From Chlorobiaceae bacterium (GTDB lineage Bacteria; Bacteroidota; Chlorobiia; Chlorobiales; Chlorobiaceae), in contig JABDHK010000010.1 of the NCBI GenBank assembly GCA_012972835.1, positions 1 to 64,000 on the forward strand: a DNA stretch of 64,000 bases, given 5' to 3'. The notes beneath the pieces were generated by a model. It searched no databases. It saw nothing but the letters and a program-made list of their open reading frames with translations, and had not been told where the DNA came from. The translations under genes were made by a program, and so were the position numbers. Positions 1 to 8,284 of this stretch are shown here, piece after piece. Position 1 is the first letter of the stretch; each line of letters begins with the position of its first letter.

Positions 1-178
1 CTGAGCGACTCCAGCCAAATGCATTTTCGGCAACCCGTGGCTTACCGTCCAATATGGTTAGCGCAACATCTCCCATTGCTTGGCGTCGAACTGGCCACGG
101 AATTAAGGTAACCAGTCGAGTAATCAGCCCTGCTATCTCAGGATTTATGCCGTTGCGATTCATTACAGATGTCTTCAT
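1..178 (-). CDS. Insertion-sequence transposase, N-terminal part (runs off the window)
   Basis: The first 59 residues of a minus-strand protein are present; the rest lies left of the window. An ATG at 178 is preceded by GGAG nine bases upstream, which fixes the start. The sequence contains PWPVRRQAMGDVALTILDG followed by an AFGWSRS segment, which looks like the helix-turn-helix start of a DDE transposase; I recall a similar start in ISAzo13-like elements but could not compare. No terminal inverted repeat is visible inside the window. It could instead be an unrelated conserved protein. Confidence 0.45.
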   Translation of the reverse strand, partial: MKTSVMNRNGINPEIAGLITRLVTLIPWPVRRQAMGDVALTILDGKPRVAENAFGWSRS

Positions 179-258
179 ATGCAAGTTCTCCAGTTTTTAC
201 GTTGCAGTATGAAGATATTATAAAAGGTAGATCAGTATTTTCCTAATCCCTAAGAGCT

Positions 259-677
259 ATGGCAACAAAGAAAAAGGAAATAATAGTGAAGGAGTGTGCT
301 TTTGGATGTGTGGAGAAAGCTTCTGATCTAAACAAGCATCATGTTTGTGTGGTTCTGAAAATCAGTGTCATGGTTGTTGTGTTTACTGTTTGTGGGTTGA
401 AAGCAGCAGGTGTTTCGTCATTGCTCTATACAGGGATAGGTATGGCTGCAGTGTCAGTTATTATATTGGCTCTTTTGGGCTTGGCTTTGACTACGAATTT
501 GTTTGATCAGGCTGATAACAGGTCGACACAAAATCCCTCAGCCACTATACAGAAAAAAATGAAAAGGAACTTTTCGCTGAGATGGTTGCCTTCACACCCT
601 TTAAGGAATACGGCAAAGCCATTGCTCCACTGCCAAGCGACATTGAAACAATGATCGGCAAATTTTTTAACAACTAA
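259..677 (+). pseudogene. Small membrane protein gene broken by a frameshift
   Basis: From the ATG at 259 the frame encodes about 90 residues with two hydrophobic segments (roughly residues 32-50 and 54-76), then becomes an odd basic tail ending at 654. A different frame, open from a stop at 516 to a stop at 677, reads as ordinary protein (TEKNEKELFAEMVAFTPF, then KAIAPLPSDIETMIGKFF). The simplest reading is one gene with an indel between about 519 and 560: membrane anchor plus acidic soluble tail. No family recognised. It lies beside a transposase gene, so decay is plausible; a sequencing error is the alternative. Confidence 0.5.
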
Positions 678-857
678 TACAAAACACAATCAAATGGGGA
701 TTCAACCCACAGCAATCCTCATTGTTGCCTCAATCCTTCCTGTTTGAAGATCATCACCGAGTTGTCATTGTAGCTGTGCCCCCTTTTTTGCATTCTCAAA
801 CGAAGTGTTGTGAGTGTTGCTTGTGGCGGGTTCATACTGCAGCTATGCAGCAAATAT

Positions 858-892
858 TTTGCAGTCTAAAGCGTTGACTCTTTGTATATTTT
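858..892 (+). promoter_or_regulatory. Possible promoter of the liv cassette
   Basis: TTTG (858-861) and TATATTTT (885-892) resemble the Bacteroidetes/Chlorobi TTTG...TAnnTTTG promoter, but the 23-nt spacer is longer than the usual 19-21. A TTGACT hexamer lies at 874-879 between them. Start of livK is 75 bases downstream. Otherwise the 290-base gap before livK shows nothing recognisable. Confidence 0.3.
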
Positions 893-967
893 ACTAAGAT
901 GATTAAAGGATTTGAGTTACCTTTATTACTTCAGGAGATAAACAACTGAAACCATAGGAGAAACAAT

Positions 968-2197
968 ATGAAAGCATCACGTTCCATTCTTGCGGTTCTT
1001 CTGGCGACTTCGTTTTCTACGGTTGCCATGGCTGCTGATGTTGTCAAGATAGCCATCACCGGGCCGTTTTCAGGGGGATCCGCTCCGATGGGTGTCTCCA
1101 TGAGAGATGGGGTCAAATTGGCCGTTTCCCAGATTAACCAGAGGGGCGGTATCGCCATTGGCAGCAAGAAGATAAAGATTGAGCTGGTCGAACGCGACGA
1201 TGAAGGTAAAAACGACCGTGGCGCACTGGTGGCCCAGGAGATATCTTCAATGGGTGATATTTCCGCAGTCATTGGCACGGTGAATACAGGGGTCGCTTTG
1301 ATGGGCGATAAATTTTATGTTGAGAAGGGAATAGTAAAAATTATTTCACCTGCTGCAGGCAGTGCATCTATGACCCAGTGGAGTAAAGCGGGAGTTAAAG
1401 ATTTGCCGATTTTCCGTTTCGCTTCACATGACGGTATTCAGGCACAGATGGTGGTTGAAAAAGCCTTAAGGCTTGGTTTGACAAAGGTTGCGATATTGCA
1501 TGATGCGACCAATTACGGGGTTTCCGGACGTGATGATCTTATTGAACAAATCAACAAACAGGCAGGCAAGCTCAAGGTGGTAGCTATAGAGAAGTTTGCC
1601 ATTGGTGACAAGGATATGACAGGGCAGCTCATTAAAGCCAAGGCCGCCGGTGCACAGGCGATTCTGATATGGGGTATCGGGCCTGAGCTGGCCGCTGTAG
1701 CATCCGGGAAGGAAAAACTTGGGTTTAAGGTTCCAATGATTGGCGGATGGACGTTGTCAATGAGCAACTTTATAGATACAGCTGGAGCCTCCGGCAATGG
1801 CGCTTTTATGCCGCAGACGTTTATCGAAGATGAGTCGATAGCAAGAGCTAAACCTTTTATTCAATCTTACCATAAAGCTTATGGTGTTACCAGAATTCCA
1901 TCACCTGTTTCCGCAGCGCAGGGTTATGATGCGGCGTTGTTGTTAGCTGAAGCTATTCATGAGGCAGGTTCCACCAATCCGGCAAAAATAAAGTTGTCGC
2001 TGGAGAATCTCAAAGTGACCGTCAAAGGTGCTATTGCAGACTGGAAAAAGCCCTGGACAAAGTGGAATCCATCGAATGTTGAGACTCATGAGGCTTTCCG
2101 CCGGGCAACAACGGTGATGGGAAAGGTTCAGAACGGTCGTGTTGTATTGGCTAATCCCTCAGAAAAATTTGTGCTGGAGGGAGCAACTGCCAATTGA
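968..2197 (+). CDS. livK: ABC transporter periplasmic substrate-binding protein (LivK type)
   Basis: 409-residue receptor that would capture a small molecule in the periplasm for the permease encoded downstream. A signal peptide covers residues 1-22 (basic MKASR, hydrophobic core, cleavage after AMA). The mature part is a type I periplasmic binding fold: VVKIAITGPFSGGSAPMG at the start, then the two-lobed Leu/Ile/Val-binding pattern (Peripla_BP_6 family). A GGAG-like site precedes the ATG. First gene of a four-gene cassette containing every part of a Liv importer. The family also binds urea, amides and aromatic acids, so the ligand cannot be assigned from sequence alone. Confidence 0.88.
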   Translation: MKASRSILAVLLATSFSTVAMAADVVKIAITGPFSGGSAPMGVSMRDGVKLAVSQINQRGGIAIGSKKIKIELVERDDEGKNDRGALVAQEISSMGDISAVIGTVNTGVALMGDKFYVEKGIVKIISPAAGSASMTQWSKAGVKDLPIFRFASHDGIQAQMVVEKALRLGLTKVAILHDATNYGVSGRDDLIEQINKQAGKLKVVAIEKFAIGDKDMTGQLIKAKAAGAQAILIWGIGPELAAVASGKEKLGFKVPMIGGWTLSMSNFIDTAGASGNGAFMPQTFIEDESIARAKPFIQSYHKAYGVTRIPSPVSAAQGYDAALLLAEAIHEAGSTNPAKIKLSLENLKVTVKGAIADWKKPWTKWNPSNVETHEAFRRATTVMGKVQNGRVVLANPSEKFVLEGATAN

Positions 2198-2232
2198 GTT
2201 TTGATCTGTAAATGGATGTTTAACTGGCAATC

Positions 2233-3117
2233 ATGGACGCAAAGTATCTCGCTTTAGCTCAGATGGCTGTGGGCGGAGGATTGATGGGCATGGCCTACGC
2301 TCTGGTAGCTTATGGCTTCCAGCTGACGCATGCCGCAGGCAAGGCGGTGAACTTCGGGCAGGGTGAGCTGGTTATGCTGGGTGCCTTTGCAGGGATATCT
2401 CTGTCTGGTATAGGCCTTCCCTACTGGCTCTCTGTGTCAGGGGCGATGGTGGTGGGGGCACTGCTTGGCTGGTTTGTAGAGCGAATTGCAGTCCGACTTG
2501 CTTTACAGCAGCGAAATGAGGGCTGGATTCTGCTTACGATTATTGTGGGTCTTTTCTGTGTCTCCCTCGTTGAGAACATCTGGGGGCGCGAGGATCGGCC
2601 ATTTCCAACGCCATGGCCTGCTGGTGCTCTCGATTTTTTCGGCATATCGGTTACCTGGCCGGAACTTGCTATAGCAGCAGGAGCGTTGAGCATCATGACG
2701 CTGGTTGAGCTTGCCAAGCGTTATACCATGGTGGGCATAGCTGTTCAGGCTGTCAGTGCCGATCCCGACGCAGCAGAGCTATGCGGCATTCGCTCACGCT
2801 CGGCTATCTCACTCTCATGGGCGGTCTCCGGAGCTGCAGCAGCCTTTGCCGGAACAGTTATTGGGCCAGTGACAACTGTCGGGCCTACCATGGCGGCAGC
2901 GTTGACGCTGAAAGCGTTTTCGGTTGCGGTGGTTGCGGGTCTCGACAGTGGGTTTGGGCTTGTTATTGCTGGTGTTGCGTTAGGGGCAGCAGAGAACCTT
3001 TCCGGCTATCTGCTCGGAAGCGGATGGCGCGAGGCACCCGGCCTTATTCTCCTTATCCTTGCACTGGCGCTTCGTCCCCAGGGGATTTTCGGCAAAAAAA
3101 TTATCCGTAAAGTGTAA
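2233..3117 (+). CDS. livH: Branched-chain amino acid-type ABC permease (LivH)
   Basis: 294-residue inner-membrane permease with about eight hydrophobic segments and the family hallmark near the N-terminus (HAAGKAVNFGQGELVMLGAF). Length is normal for LivH. It should pair with the LivM half encoded next to form the channel. It starts 35 bases after livK and ends 10 bases before the next start, so one transcript is likely. Substrate unknown, as for the receptor. Confidence 0.9.
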   Translation: MDAKYLALAQMAVGGGLMGMAYALVAYGFQLTHAAGKAVNFGQGELVMLGAFAGISLSGIGLPYWLSVSGAMVVGALLGWFVERIAVRLALQQRNEGWILLTIIVGLFCVSLVENIWGREDRPFPTPWPAGALDFFGISVTWPELAIAAGALSIMTLVELAKRYTMVGIAVQAVSADPDAAELCGIRSRSAISLSWAVSGAAAAFAGTVIGPVTTVGPTMAAALTLKAFSVAVVAGLDSGFGLVIAGVALGAAENLSGYLLGSGWREAPGLILLILALALRPQGIFGKKIIRKV

Positions 3118-3127
3118 GGGGAATGCT

Positions 3128-5038
3128 ATGTCTGCCGTCGTTGATATTCGCTTGAGGGAGAAAACAGCAGAACGGATTGTACGCATAACCTTGTTTATCG
3201 GGCTTGCTCTTCTTCCGATGCTTTGGCAGGGACAATACGCCCTTGGCCTGCTCACCCTGATGGCTGTTTACGGAGTTCTTCTTATAGGCCTTGATGCAAC
3301 TGTGGGATACCTTGGACAGGTGAACCTTGCGCAGGCTGCGCTCTTTGGACTCGGCGCATATGGCACTGCTCTGGCAGTACAATCCGGGGCTTCGTTTCCG
3401 ATGGCCTTGTTGGCTGGAATTGTTGCAGCCCTTATTCCGGGTGCTGTACTCTCGCTCCCGGCCCTACGGCTGGAAGGTCCGCAGTTTGCCCTTTCAACTC
3501 TTTCCTTCGCAACCTTGTCGGTCATTATTCTCAATGAGTCTGAATCGATAACCAATGGTGCAATGGGTATATCGATTATCAGGCCAAGACTTTTTATGGT
3601 TGACCTTGATGCGAGAGGCTTCTACTGGCTCTCTCTTGTGATATTGTTTGCTGCGTGGTGGGCATCGCAGATGTTGCTTAAATCCCGCATCGGGCTCGCC
3701 ATTGAGGCATTGCGTGATTCTCCGACAGCTACTGATTCGCTTGGTATAGGCACCCTGCGCCACAAGGTGCTGGCGTTTGCTTGGGGAAGTGCACTGGCCG
3801 GTCTTGCCGGGGCATTGCATGCCATGAATTTTGGATATCTGCAGCCTGCAGCTTTCGGCTATGACCTGATGGTTATGTTGCTGCTTGGTGTTGTTTTCGG
3901 GGGACGCCGAAGTCAGTGGGGTGCTTTCGTGGGGGCGGCAGTTGTAGCCATGCTGCCCAACCTGCTGTCGAACAGGACGCTGTTCACCGGCCTTGTCACT
4001 ATCGGCTCTATCCTTACGCTTCTTCCTGTGATCAGGAGAGTTATGACGAGGAGAGTTCCGATATTTCGGGAAGTGGCACCAGCAGTGGCTATGGCTGTGG
4101 CCTTGGTTCTTGCTTTTTTTGCATCCAACGTGGAGGAGTGGCGTAAAGGCATTTTCGCTCTCTTTCTTTTTTCTGCGGTTGTCGGTCTACCAAATGGACT
4201 TGCGGGTGCTGTGACAGCAATGTTATCCCGCTTGATACGTTTTGCCCCTGACCCTCTGCCTCAAGCCAAAGGAGGAATCCGGTCGCCGGAAATCTTTGCC
4301 GGGCTTCCACTGCATGTGTCAAACCTCAAAAAATCTTTTGGAGGTGTAAGGGCTGTTGATGGCATTACGCTCGACATCGGGCAAGGGGAGACACTTGGCA
4401 TGATAGGTCCCAACGGTTCAGGCAAGACAACATTTGTAAACCTCGTGTCAGGGCTTTATGCGCCTGATTCTGGTTCAGTGGAGATTGCCGCTACCAGGCC
4501 TGTGCCAGGCAGCCTCATGTCGGCCTTTTCGGCAGGAGCTGCCCGCACCTTTCAAAATTTGCAACCCTTCTCAGGCTTGACCGCGTTGGAGTCTATTTTT
4601 GTGTGTCAACGTGATGGCGGGAAGTCTGAAGCCATGGGCTGGCTTAGTGCGGTTGGTCTGGAAGATAAGGCGCGGGTTCTCTGTTCGGAGTTGTCGTATG
4701 GCAACTTGCGCTTTCTTGAGATTGCGAGGGCTCTGGCCACACGGCCACGGTTGCTGATGCTCGACGAACCGGCAGCTGGCATGTCCAGGCCCGATATTTT
4801 ACGGCTTGTTGATCTGGTTACATCGATTAATCGTGCAGGGGTGCCTGTTCTTCTCATTGAGCACCATCAGGACGTTGTTGCTGAGTTGTGTGACCGGGTT
4901 GCTGTAATGGATGATGGTCGTTTGATCGCGTTGGGAACTCCAGATCAGATTAGGCGTGATCCGAAAGTGATTGAAGCATATCTTGGTGCAGATGACACGG
5001 AAACAGAGGCTCTCTGTGAAACGGAGGGGTTATGCTGA
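3128..5038 (+). CDS. Fused LivM permease-LivG ATPase of the ABC importer
   Basis: 636-residue fusion of two parts that are usually separate. Residues about 15-400 are a LivM permease, including the GLDATVGYLGQVNLAQAALF signature and extra membrane segments before the linker. Residues about 405-636 are a LivG ATPase: Walker A GPNGSGKTT, signature region ELSYGNLRFLEIARAL, Walker B LLMLDEPAAGM, and a C-terminal extension. The start at 3128 is chosen because AAGGGG lies just upstream; an in-frame start at 3059 lies inside livH. No stop interrupts the linker, so the fusion looks genuine. Overlaps livF by 7 bases. Confidence 0.9.
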   Translation: MSAVVDIRLREKTAERIVRITLFIGLALLPMLWQGQYALGLLTLMAVYGVLLIGLDATVGYLGQVNLAQAALFGLGAYGTALAVQSGASFPMALLAGIVAALIPGAVLSLPALRLEGPQFALSTLSFATLSVIILNESESITNGAMGISIIRPRLFMVDLDARGFYWLSLVILFAAWWASQMLLKSRIGLAIEALRDSPTATDSLGIGTLRHKVLAFAWGSALAGLAGALHAMNFGYLQPAAFGYDLMVMLLLGVVFGGRRSQWGAFVGAAVVAMLPNLLSNRTLFTGLVTIGSILTLLPVIRRVMTRRVPIFREVAPAVAMAVALVLAFFASNVEEWRKGIFALFLFSAVVGLPNGLAGAVTAMLSRLIRFAPDPLPQAKGGIRSPEIFAGLPLHVSNLKKSFGGVRAVDGITLDIGQGETLGMIGPNGSGKTTFVNLVSGLYAPDSGSVEIAATRPVPGSLMSAFSAGAARTFQNLQPFSGLTALESIFVCQRDGGKSEAMGWLSAVGLEDKARVLCSELSYGNLRFLEIARALATRPRLLMLDEPAAGMSRPDILRLVDLVTSINRAGVPVLLIEHHQDVVAELCDRVAVMDDGRLIALGTPDQIRRDPKVIEAYLGADDTETEALCETEGLC

Positions 5039-5748
5039 GAGCAGAAAATCTTCGTGCTGGGTACGGCGGCGGCGATGCTGTGCGGGGTATTTCAATAGAG
5101 GTTGCCGAAGGATCGTGTGTTGCACTGGTTGGAGCGAACGGTGCCGGAAAAAGTACGTTGGCGAAAGCACTGTGTGGACTTGTTACTCCGCGTGGAGGCA
5201 AAGTATTTTTTTGCGACAAAGAAATAACCGGACTTCCCGCCAGTGATGTTGCCAGACGTGGTCTCTGCCTGTGTCCAGAGGGACGGCGCGTGTTCGGTCC
5301 GCTCTCGGTCGAGGAGAACCTGCTGCTCGGAGCTTATCCTCGTCTCTCTTCATTCGGGCCATTTCGAAGGGCTGCATCCGGCGATCTGCAACGTATATAC
5401 GCTATGTTCCCGCGACTTGGTGAGCGACGGATGCAGCAGGCAGGAAGCCTCTCCGGCGGCGAACAGCAGATGCTGGCGATTGGTCGCGTTCTTATGGCCC
5501 GCCCGCGACTTGTGGTGCTGGACGAGCCATCTATGGGGCTTGCGCCTGTGGTGGTCAAGGAGGTGTTCGAGGCCATCCGCTCACTGCACGCTTCAGGAAT
5601 GACCATTCTTCTTTCCGAGCAGTTTGCCAAGATTGCCCTTGCACTCTCTGACCACGCCTATATCATTGAGCGAGGCAGCGTTGTCCTGGAGGGTGCCAGC
5701 AAAGGTCTTGCAAAAAACCCGGCTGTGGTTGCGGCATATCTTGGCTGA
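5032..5748 (+). CDS. livF: ABC transporter ATP-binding protein (LivF)
   Basis: 238-residue ATPase, second nucleotide-binding subunit of the importer. Walker A GANGAGKST (about residue 37), signature LSGGEQQ (about 140), Walker B LVVLDEPSMGLAP (about 160) and a D-loop/H-loop region with LLSEQFAK. LivF-type length. The ATG overlaps the end of the livMG fusion by 7 bases, so translation is probably coupled. With livK, livH and the fusion it completes the uptake system in the order K-H-MG-F. Confidence 0.92.
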   Translation: MLRAENLRAGYGGGDAVRGISIEVAEGSCVALVGANGAGKSTLAKALCGLVTPRGGKVFFCDKEITGLPASDVARRGLCLCPEGRRVFGPLSVEENLLLGAYPRLSSFGPFRRAASGDLQRIYAMFPRLGERRMQQAGSLSGGEQQMLAIGRVLMARPRLVVLDEPSMGLAPVVVKEVFEAIRSLHASGMTILLSEQFAKIALALSDHAYIIERGSVVLEGASKGLAKNPAVVAAYLG

Positions 5749-5840
5749 TCCACTTTTATTTTATGGGCAGTTGTATTATGCTTATACTGCAAATGTTTTT
5801 CTGACGATTATCCTCACCATCATCCGTTACAAAGATACCC

Positions 5841-6434
5841 ATGCTAAAAAAAATAGTCATATCGCTCTTTTGCTTGATGCTTTTTTTCACTGTCGCCAAA
5901 GCAGTGACGCCTGCCGAGGTACAGGTATACCGTCTTTCAGCCGACAAGGGAGATGCTGCTGCTCAATCCACTCTCGGGATGCTTTATGAAAAGGGACAAG
6001 GTGTCCGGCAGGACTATGCAGAAGCAGTAAAGTTGTATCGTCTTGCTGCCGAACAGGGAAATGTTGCAGCTCTCTATAATCTTGGCATGTTGCACGCCGA
6101 TGGCAAAGGTGTTCGGCAGGACTATGTCGAAGCCGCAAAATACTTTCGCCTTGCAGCCGACAAGGGAGATGCTGCAGCCCAGTCCAATCTCGGGAAGCTG
6201 TACGAAAAGGGGAAAGGCGTAAGGCAGGACAATACCGAAGCAGTAAAATGGTATCGTCTTGCTGCCGATCAGGGATATGCTGCTGCCCAGTTTATTCTTG
6301 GATCGTTTTATGCCAATGGTAAAGTTGTAAGGCAGGATAAAAGTGCTGCAAAAGAGTGGTACGGAAAATCCTGTGATAATGGAATACAGGAGGGTTGCGA
6401 CAAATATCGCGAGCTGAAAGAGAAAGGGTATTAG
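5841..6434 (+). CDS. Exported Sel1-repeat (TPR-like) protein
   Basis: 197 residues. A hydrophobic signal peptide (MLKKIVISLFCLMLFFTVAKA) is followed by four Sel1 repeats of 36 residues, each with an LG-LY/FY-G--V-QD core (for example LGMLYEKGQGVRQDYAEAVK), then a Cys-containing tail (KSCDNGIQEGCDKY). Sel1 repeats form solenoids that bind other proteins; here it should act in the periplasm. Repeats 1 and 3 are almost identical at DNA level, a sign of recent duplication. No partner is indicated; it sits alone after the liv cassette. Confidence 0.8.
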   Translation: MLKKIVISLFCLMLFFTVAKAVTPAEVQVYRLSADKGDAAAQSTLGMLYEKGQGVRQDYAEAVKLYRLAAEQGNVAALYNLGMLHADGKGVRQDYVEAAKYFRLAADKGDAAAQSNLGKLYEKGKGVRQDNTEAVKWYRLAADQGYAAAQFILGSFYANGKVVRQDKSAAKEWYGKSCDNGIQEGCDKYRELKEKGY

Positions 6435-6439
6435 ACAAG

Positions 6440-6479
6440 CAGGTCATCATGTCAGTTTATCAACCGGCATGATGACCTG
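6440..6479. terminator. Perfect 12-bp hairpin between convergent genes
   Basis: CAGGTCATCATG (6440-6451) and its exact complement CATGATGACCTG (6468-6479) enclose a 16-base loop. It sits between the ends of the Sel1 gene (+) and a minus-strand gene. There is no T-run on either side, so it is either an atypical two-way terminator or an mRNA 3'-end stabiliser. Confidence 0.45.
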
Positions 6480-6507
6480 TCAGAGTTGGCTTGAATCCAA
6501 AAGCAAC

Positions 6508-6816
6508 TTATGGTTCCACTATGATATAGTTATTCTGAGGACGCAGTCTTTCATTGCGTAACTCTCGCTCCCTGAGTCTGACTTCCTCCCGATCCAATCG
6601 TAATCGCTCCTGTTCAGTTTTTTCTTCTTGTTGCCGCAATTGAGCGTCAGCTTTTGCATCCATGATCTCAAGCTTCTGCTGGTGTTTTTTCTCTTGCACT
6701 GCAGCCTCTTCCTGATCTTTCTCTTTCCAGAAAGAGGCATCAGCATAAGCAATATTGACTCCTGATGCCATAATTCCCATACATGCTATCGCCCCAATTA
6801 CCAAAGTATTTTTCAT
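6508..6816 (-). CDS. Small exported coiled-coil protein, unknown function
   Basis: 102 residues. A signal peptide (residues 1-26, ending IAYADA) leads to a highly charged Glu/Gln/Arg-rich helix (about residues 32-90) with heptad-like spacing, predicted as a coiled coil, and ends NNYIIVEP. No enzyme motif. It is the last of four minus-strand genes whose products all carry signal peptides (9457 down to 6508). The gap to the previous gene is 60 bases, so it may be in the same transcript. A periplasmic structural or spacer role is inference. Confidence 0.6.
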   Translation of the reverse strand: MKNTLVIGAIACMGIMASGVNIAYADASFWKEKDQEEAAVQEKKHQQKLEIMDAKADAQLRQQEEKTEQERLRLDREEVRLRERELRNERLRPQNNYIIVEP

Positions 6817-6876
6817 GATGCCCTCTTCAATGAATGTACATGGCCATAATTTCTTACAGGCCTGTTGGTTACCATA

Positions 6877-7491
6877 TTATACCCCAAGGTCTCCGGCAGC
6901 TTTATTTGCTTCTGTGACGTCGACATTATTAGCAGATAAATAATGCAATAGTTTTCCAGTTGTCGAAACAGCATTTGTAACTAAAGGTGGAACATTTCTA
7001 ACTAAATACAAAACCGGACCAACGTCACTGAAGCCGAGTGATGAAGTGTTGATACTTGTCAGAGCGCCAACCATTTTTTTTGTCTCAATGACAGCTTGAA
7101 CATATTTGAGTGCAGCAGCTCCTGCAAGTTGCTTATGCTCAGCGTCCATGCGTTTATTTGATTCAATGCGTGGCCGTATCACATCACTGCAGGCATCTGA
7201 TTCTGCAATCATCTCATCATCCGATTCACTGGCACCTCCTTTCTGTGCAAATTTAAGTGTTGCTTTTCTTGCAGCCAACTCCTCTTTCAGGTCTAACGCA
7301 TCTATAATAAGATATTGTGCATCCAGATACCTGTGCAAAGCCCTTCTGCAATCATGAACAACTTCTCTGACATTTGACTGTCCCCCATGTGAGTCACTGC
7401 CGATGATAATATCAGGTAGGCCAAATGCGGCCTTTGCTGGCGATGCGACAAGGAGCGATGCTCCAACAAGAACCAATGTTTTTAACTTCAT
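6877..7491 (-). CDS. Exported protein of unknown function (204 aa)
   Basis: Signal peptide MKLKTLVLVGASLLVASPAKA, then a mature domain of about 180 residues, mainly helical, with two cysteines (HDCRRAL and SDACSDVI) that could form a disulfide. The region VETKKMVGALTSIN-like helix near residue 135 is followed by GPVLYLVRNVPPLVTN. No family recognised. It lies 28 bases downstream of the next gene of the cluster and shares its MKLK start, so the two are probably co-transcribed. Confidence 0.6.
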   Translation of the reverse strand: MKLKTLVLVGASLLVASPAKAAFGLPDIIIGSDSHGGQSNVREVVHDCRRALHRYLDAQYLIIDALDLKEELAARKATLKFAQKGGASESDDEMIAESDACSDVIRPRIESNKRMDAEHKQLAGAAALKYVQAVIETKKMVGALTSINTSSLGFSDVGPVLYLVRNVPPLVTNAVSTTGKLLHYLSANNVDVTEANKAAGDLGV

Positions 7492-7519
7492 GATGAGCCG
7501 TTTTAGGTTTTATAAACTG

Positions 7520-8272
7520 TTATCGAACACCTTTAGCATTCAATTGATCAACGAGGCTCAACGCGGTTTCTTTTGCTGCAATGATAAGAGCATTACGGCT
7601 TGCAACACTTTGATCTGGTCCTAAACCTGAGAACTGAACAGGACCTACTGAACCAATCTTTCTTGGCAAAGTCGTGCTGATATCCCAGAGATTTGCCCGT
7701 ACAGAGACATAAACACGTTTGTTGCCAGATACCGGATCGACATCGTTAACTCCTATATCGATAGTTCCAGTTGCCAAATAGCGAACATCGCATTTTCTGG
7801 ATGCATTAATAATTTTTGCTCTGGTTTGCGGACTTAAATCATCTTTGTGGACAAATTCCGGTTTGATAACTGCTGGATCAGGGCCACCCCCATTCATCAT
7901 GACATCATCATAAGCGGCATACTCAATTCCTGCGGTTGTCAGAACCTCTCCCATTGCAGAATCTATATCCTGCGAGCTTGTAACTTCATAGGTGACTGCA
8001 TCTTCCTTTCTTAGGGTGCTTCCCCCTGTTTGCTCCATCTGAGTTCCTGATACAAAACCCATGGAGCCAGGCGTAGTATTACGCCGTACTCGCACATCTG
8101 TTCTCCTCTCATCAAATTGAGTGATTGATGTTGCTTTTCTGGCCATAAACAAAAAGGTGAACAGCGAATGGGTTGATCTCATGGGAGCGCCTGCAGAGTG
8201 CGATTCGGCTATCGAAGGCTCAGCGATTAAAAGCGACAGAATGACAAGAAATAATAATGATTTCAATTTCAT
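7520..8272 (-). CDS. Exported protein resembling CsgG/FlgT-type envelope proteins
   Basis: 250 residues with a signal peptide (cleavage near SIAES). The second half has an alternating beta/helix pattern like that of CsgG/FlgT/TolB-N-like domains: IDSAMGEVLTTAGIEYAAYD (single-residue-per-turn helix then strand), CDVRYLATGTIDIGV, VSVRANLWDIS, and a C-terminal helix NALIIAAKETALSLVDQLNA. Those families help secretion or outer-membrane assembly; the link here is by pattern only. No lipobox Cys is visible, unlike CsgG. Sits 12 bases after the 390-residue gene and 28 before the 204-residue gene. Confidence 0.55.
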   Translation of the reverse strand: MKLKSLLFLVILSLLIAEPSIAESHSAGAPMRSTHSLFTFLFMARKATSITQFDERRTDVRVRRNTTPGSMGFVSGTQMEQTGGSTLRKEDAVTYEVTSSQDIDSAMGEVLTTAGIEYAAYDDVMMNGGGPDPAVIKPEFVHKDDLSPQTRAKIINASRKCDVRYLATGTIDIGVNDVDPVSGNKRVYVSVRANLWDISTTLPRKIGSVGPVQFSGLGPDQSVASRNALIIAAKETALSLVDQLNAKGVR

Positions 8273-8284
8273 GGCTTTACAAGG

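Noticed and set aside
3059-3127. Longer N-terminus for the LivMG fusion
   Set aside because: It lies inside livH in another frame and gives no membrane or family match; the ATG at 3128 has a good site.
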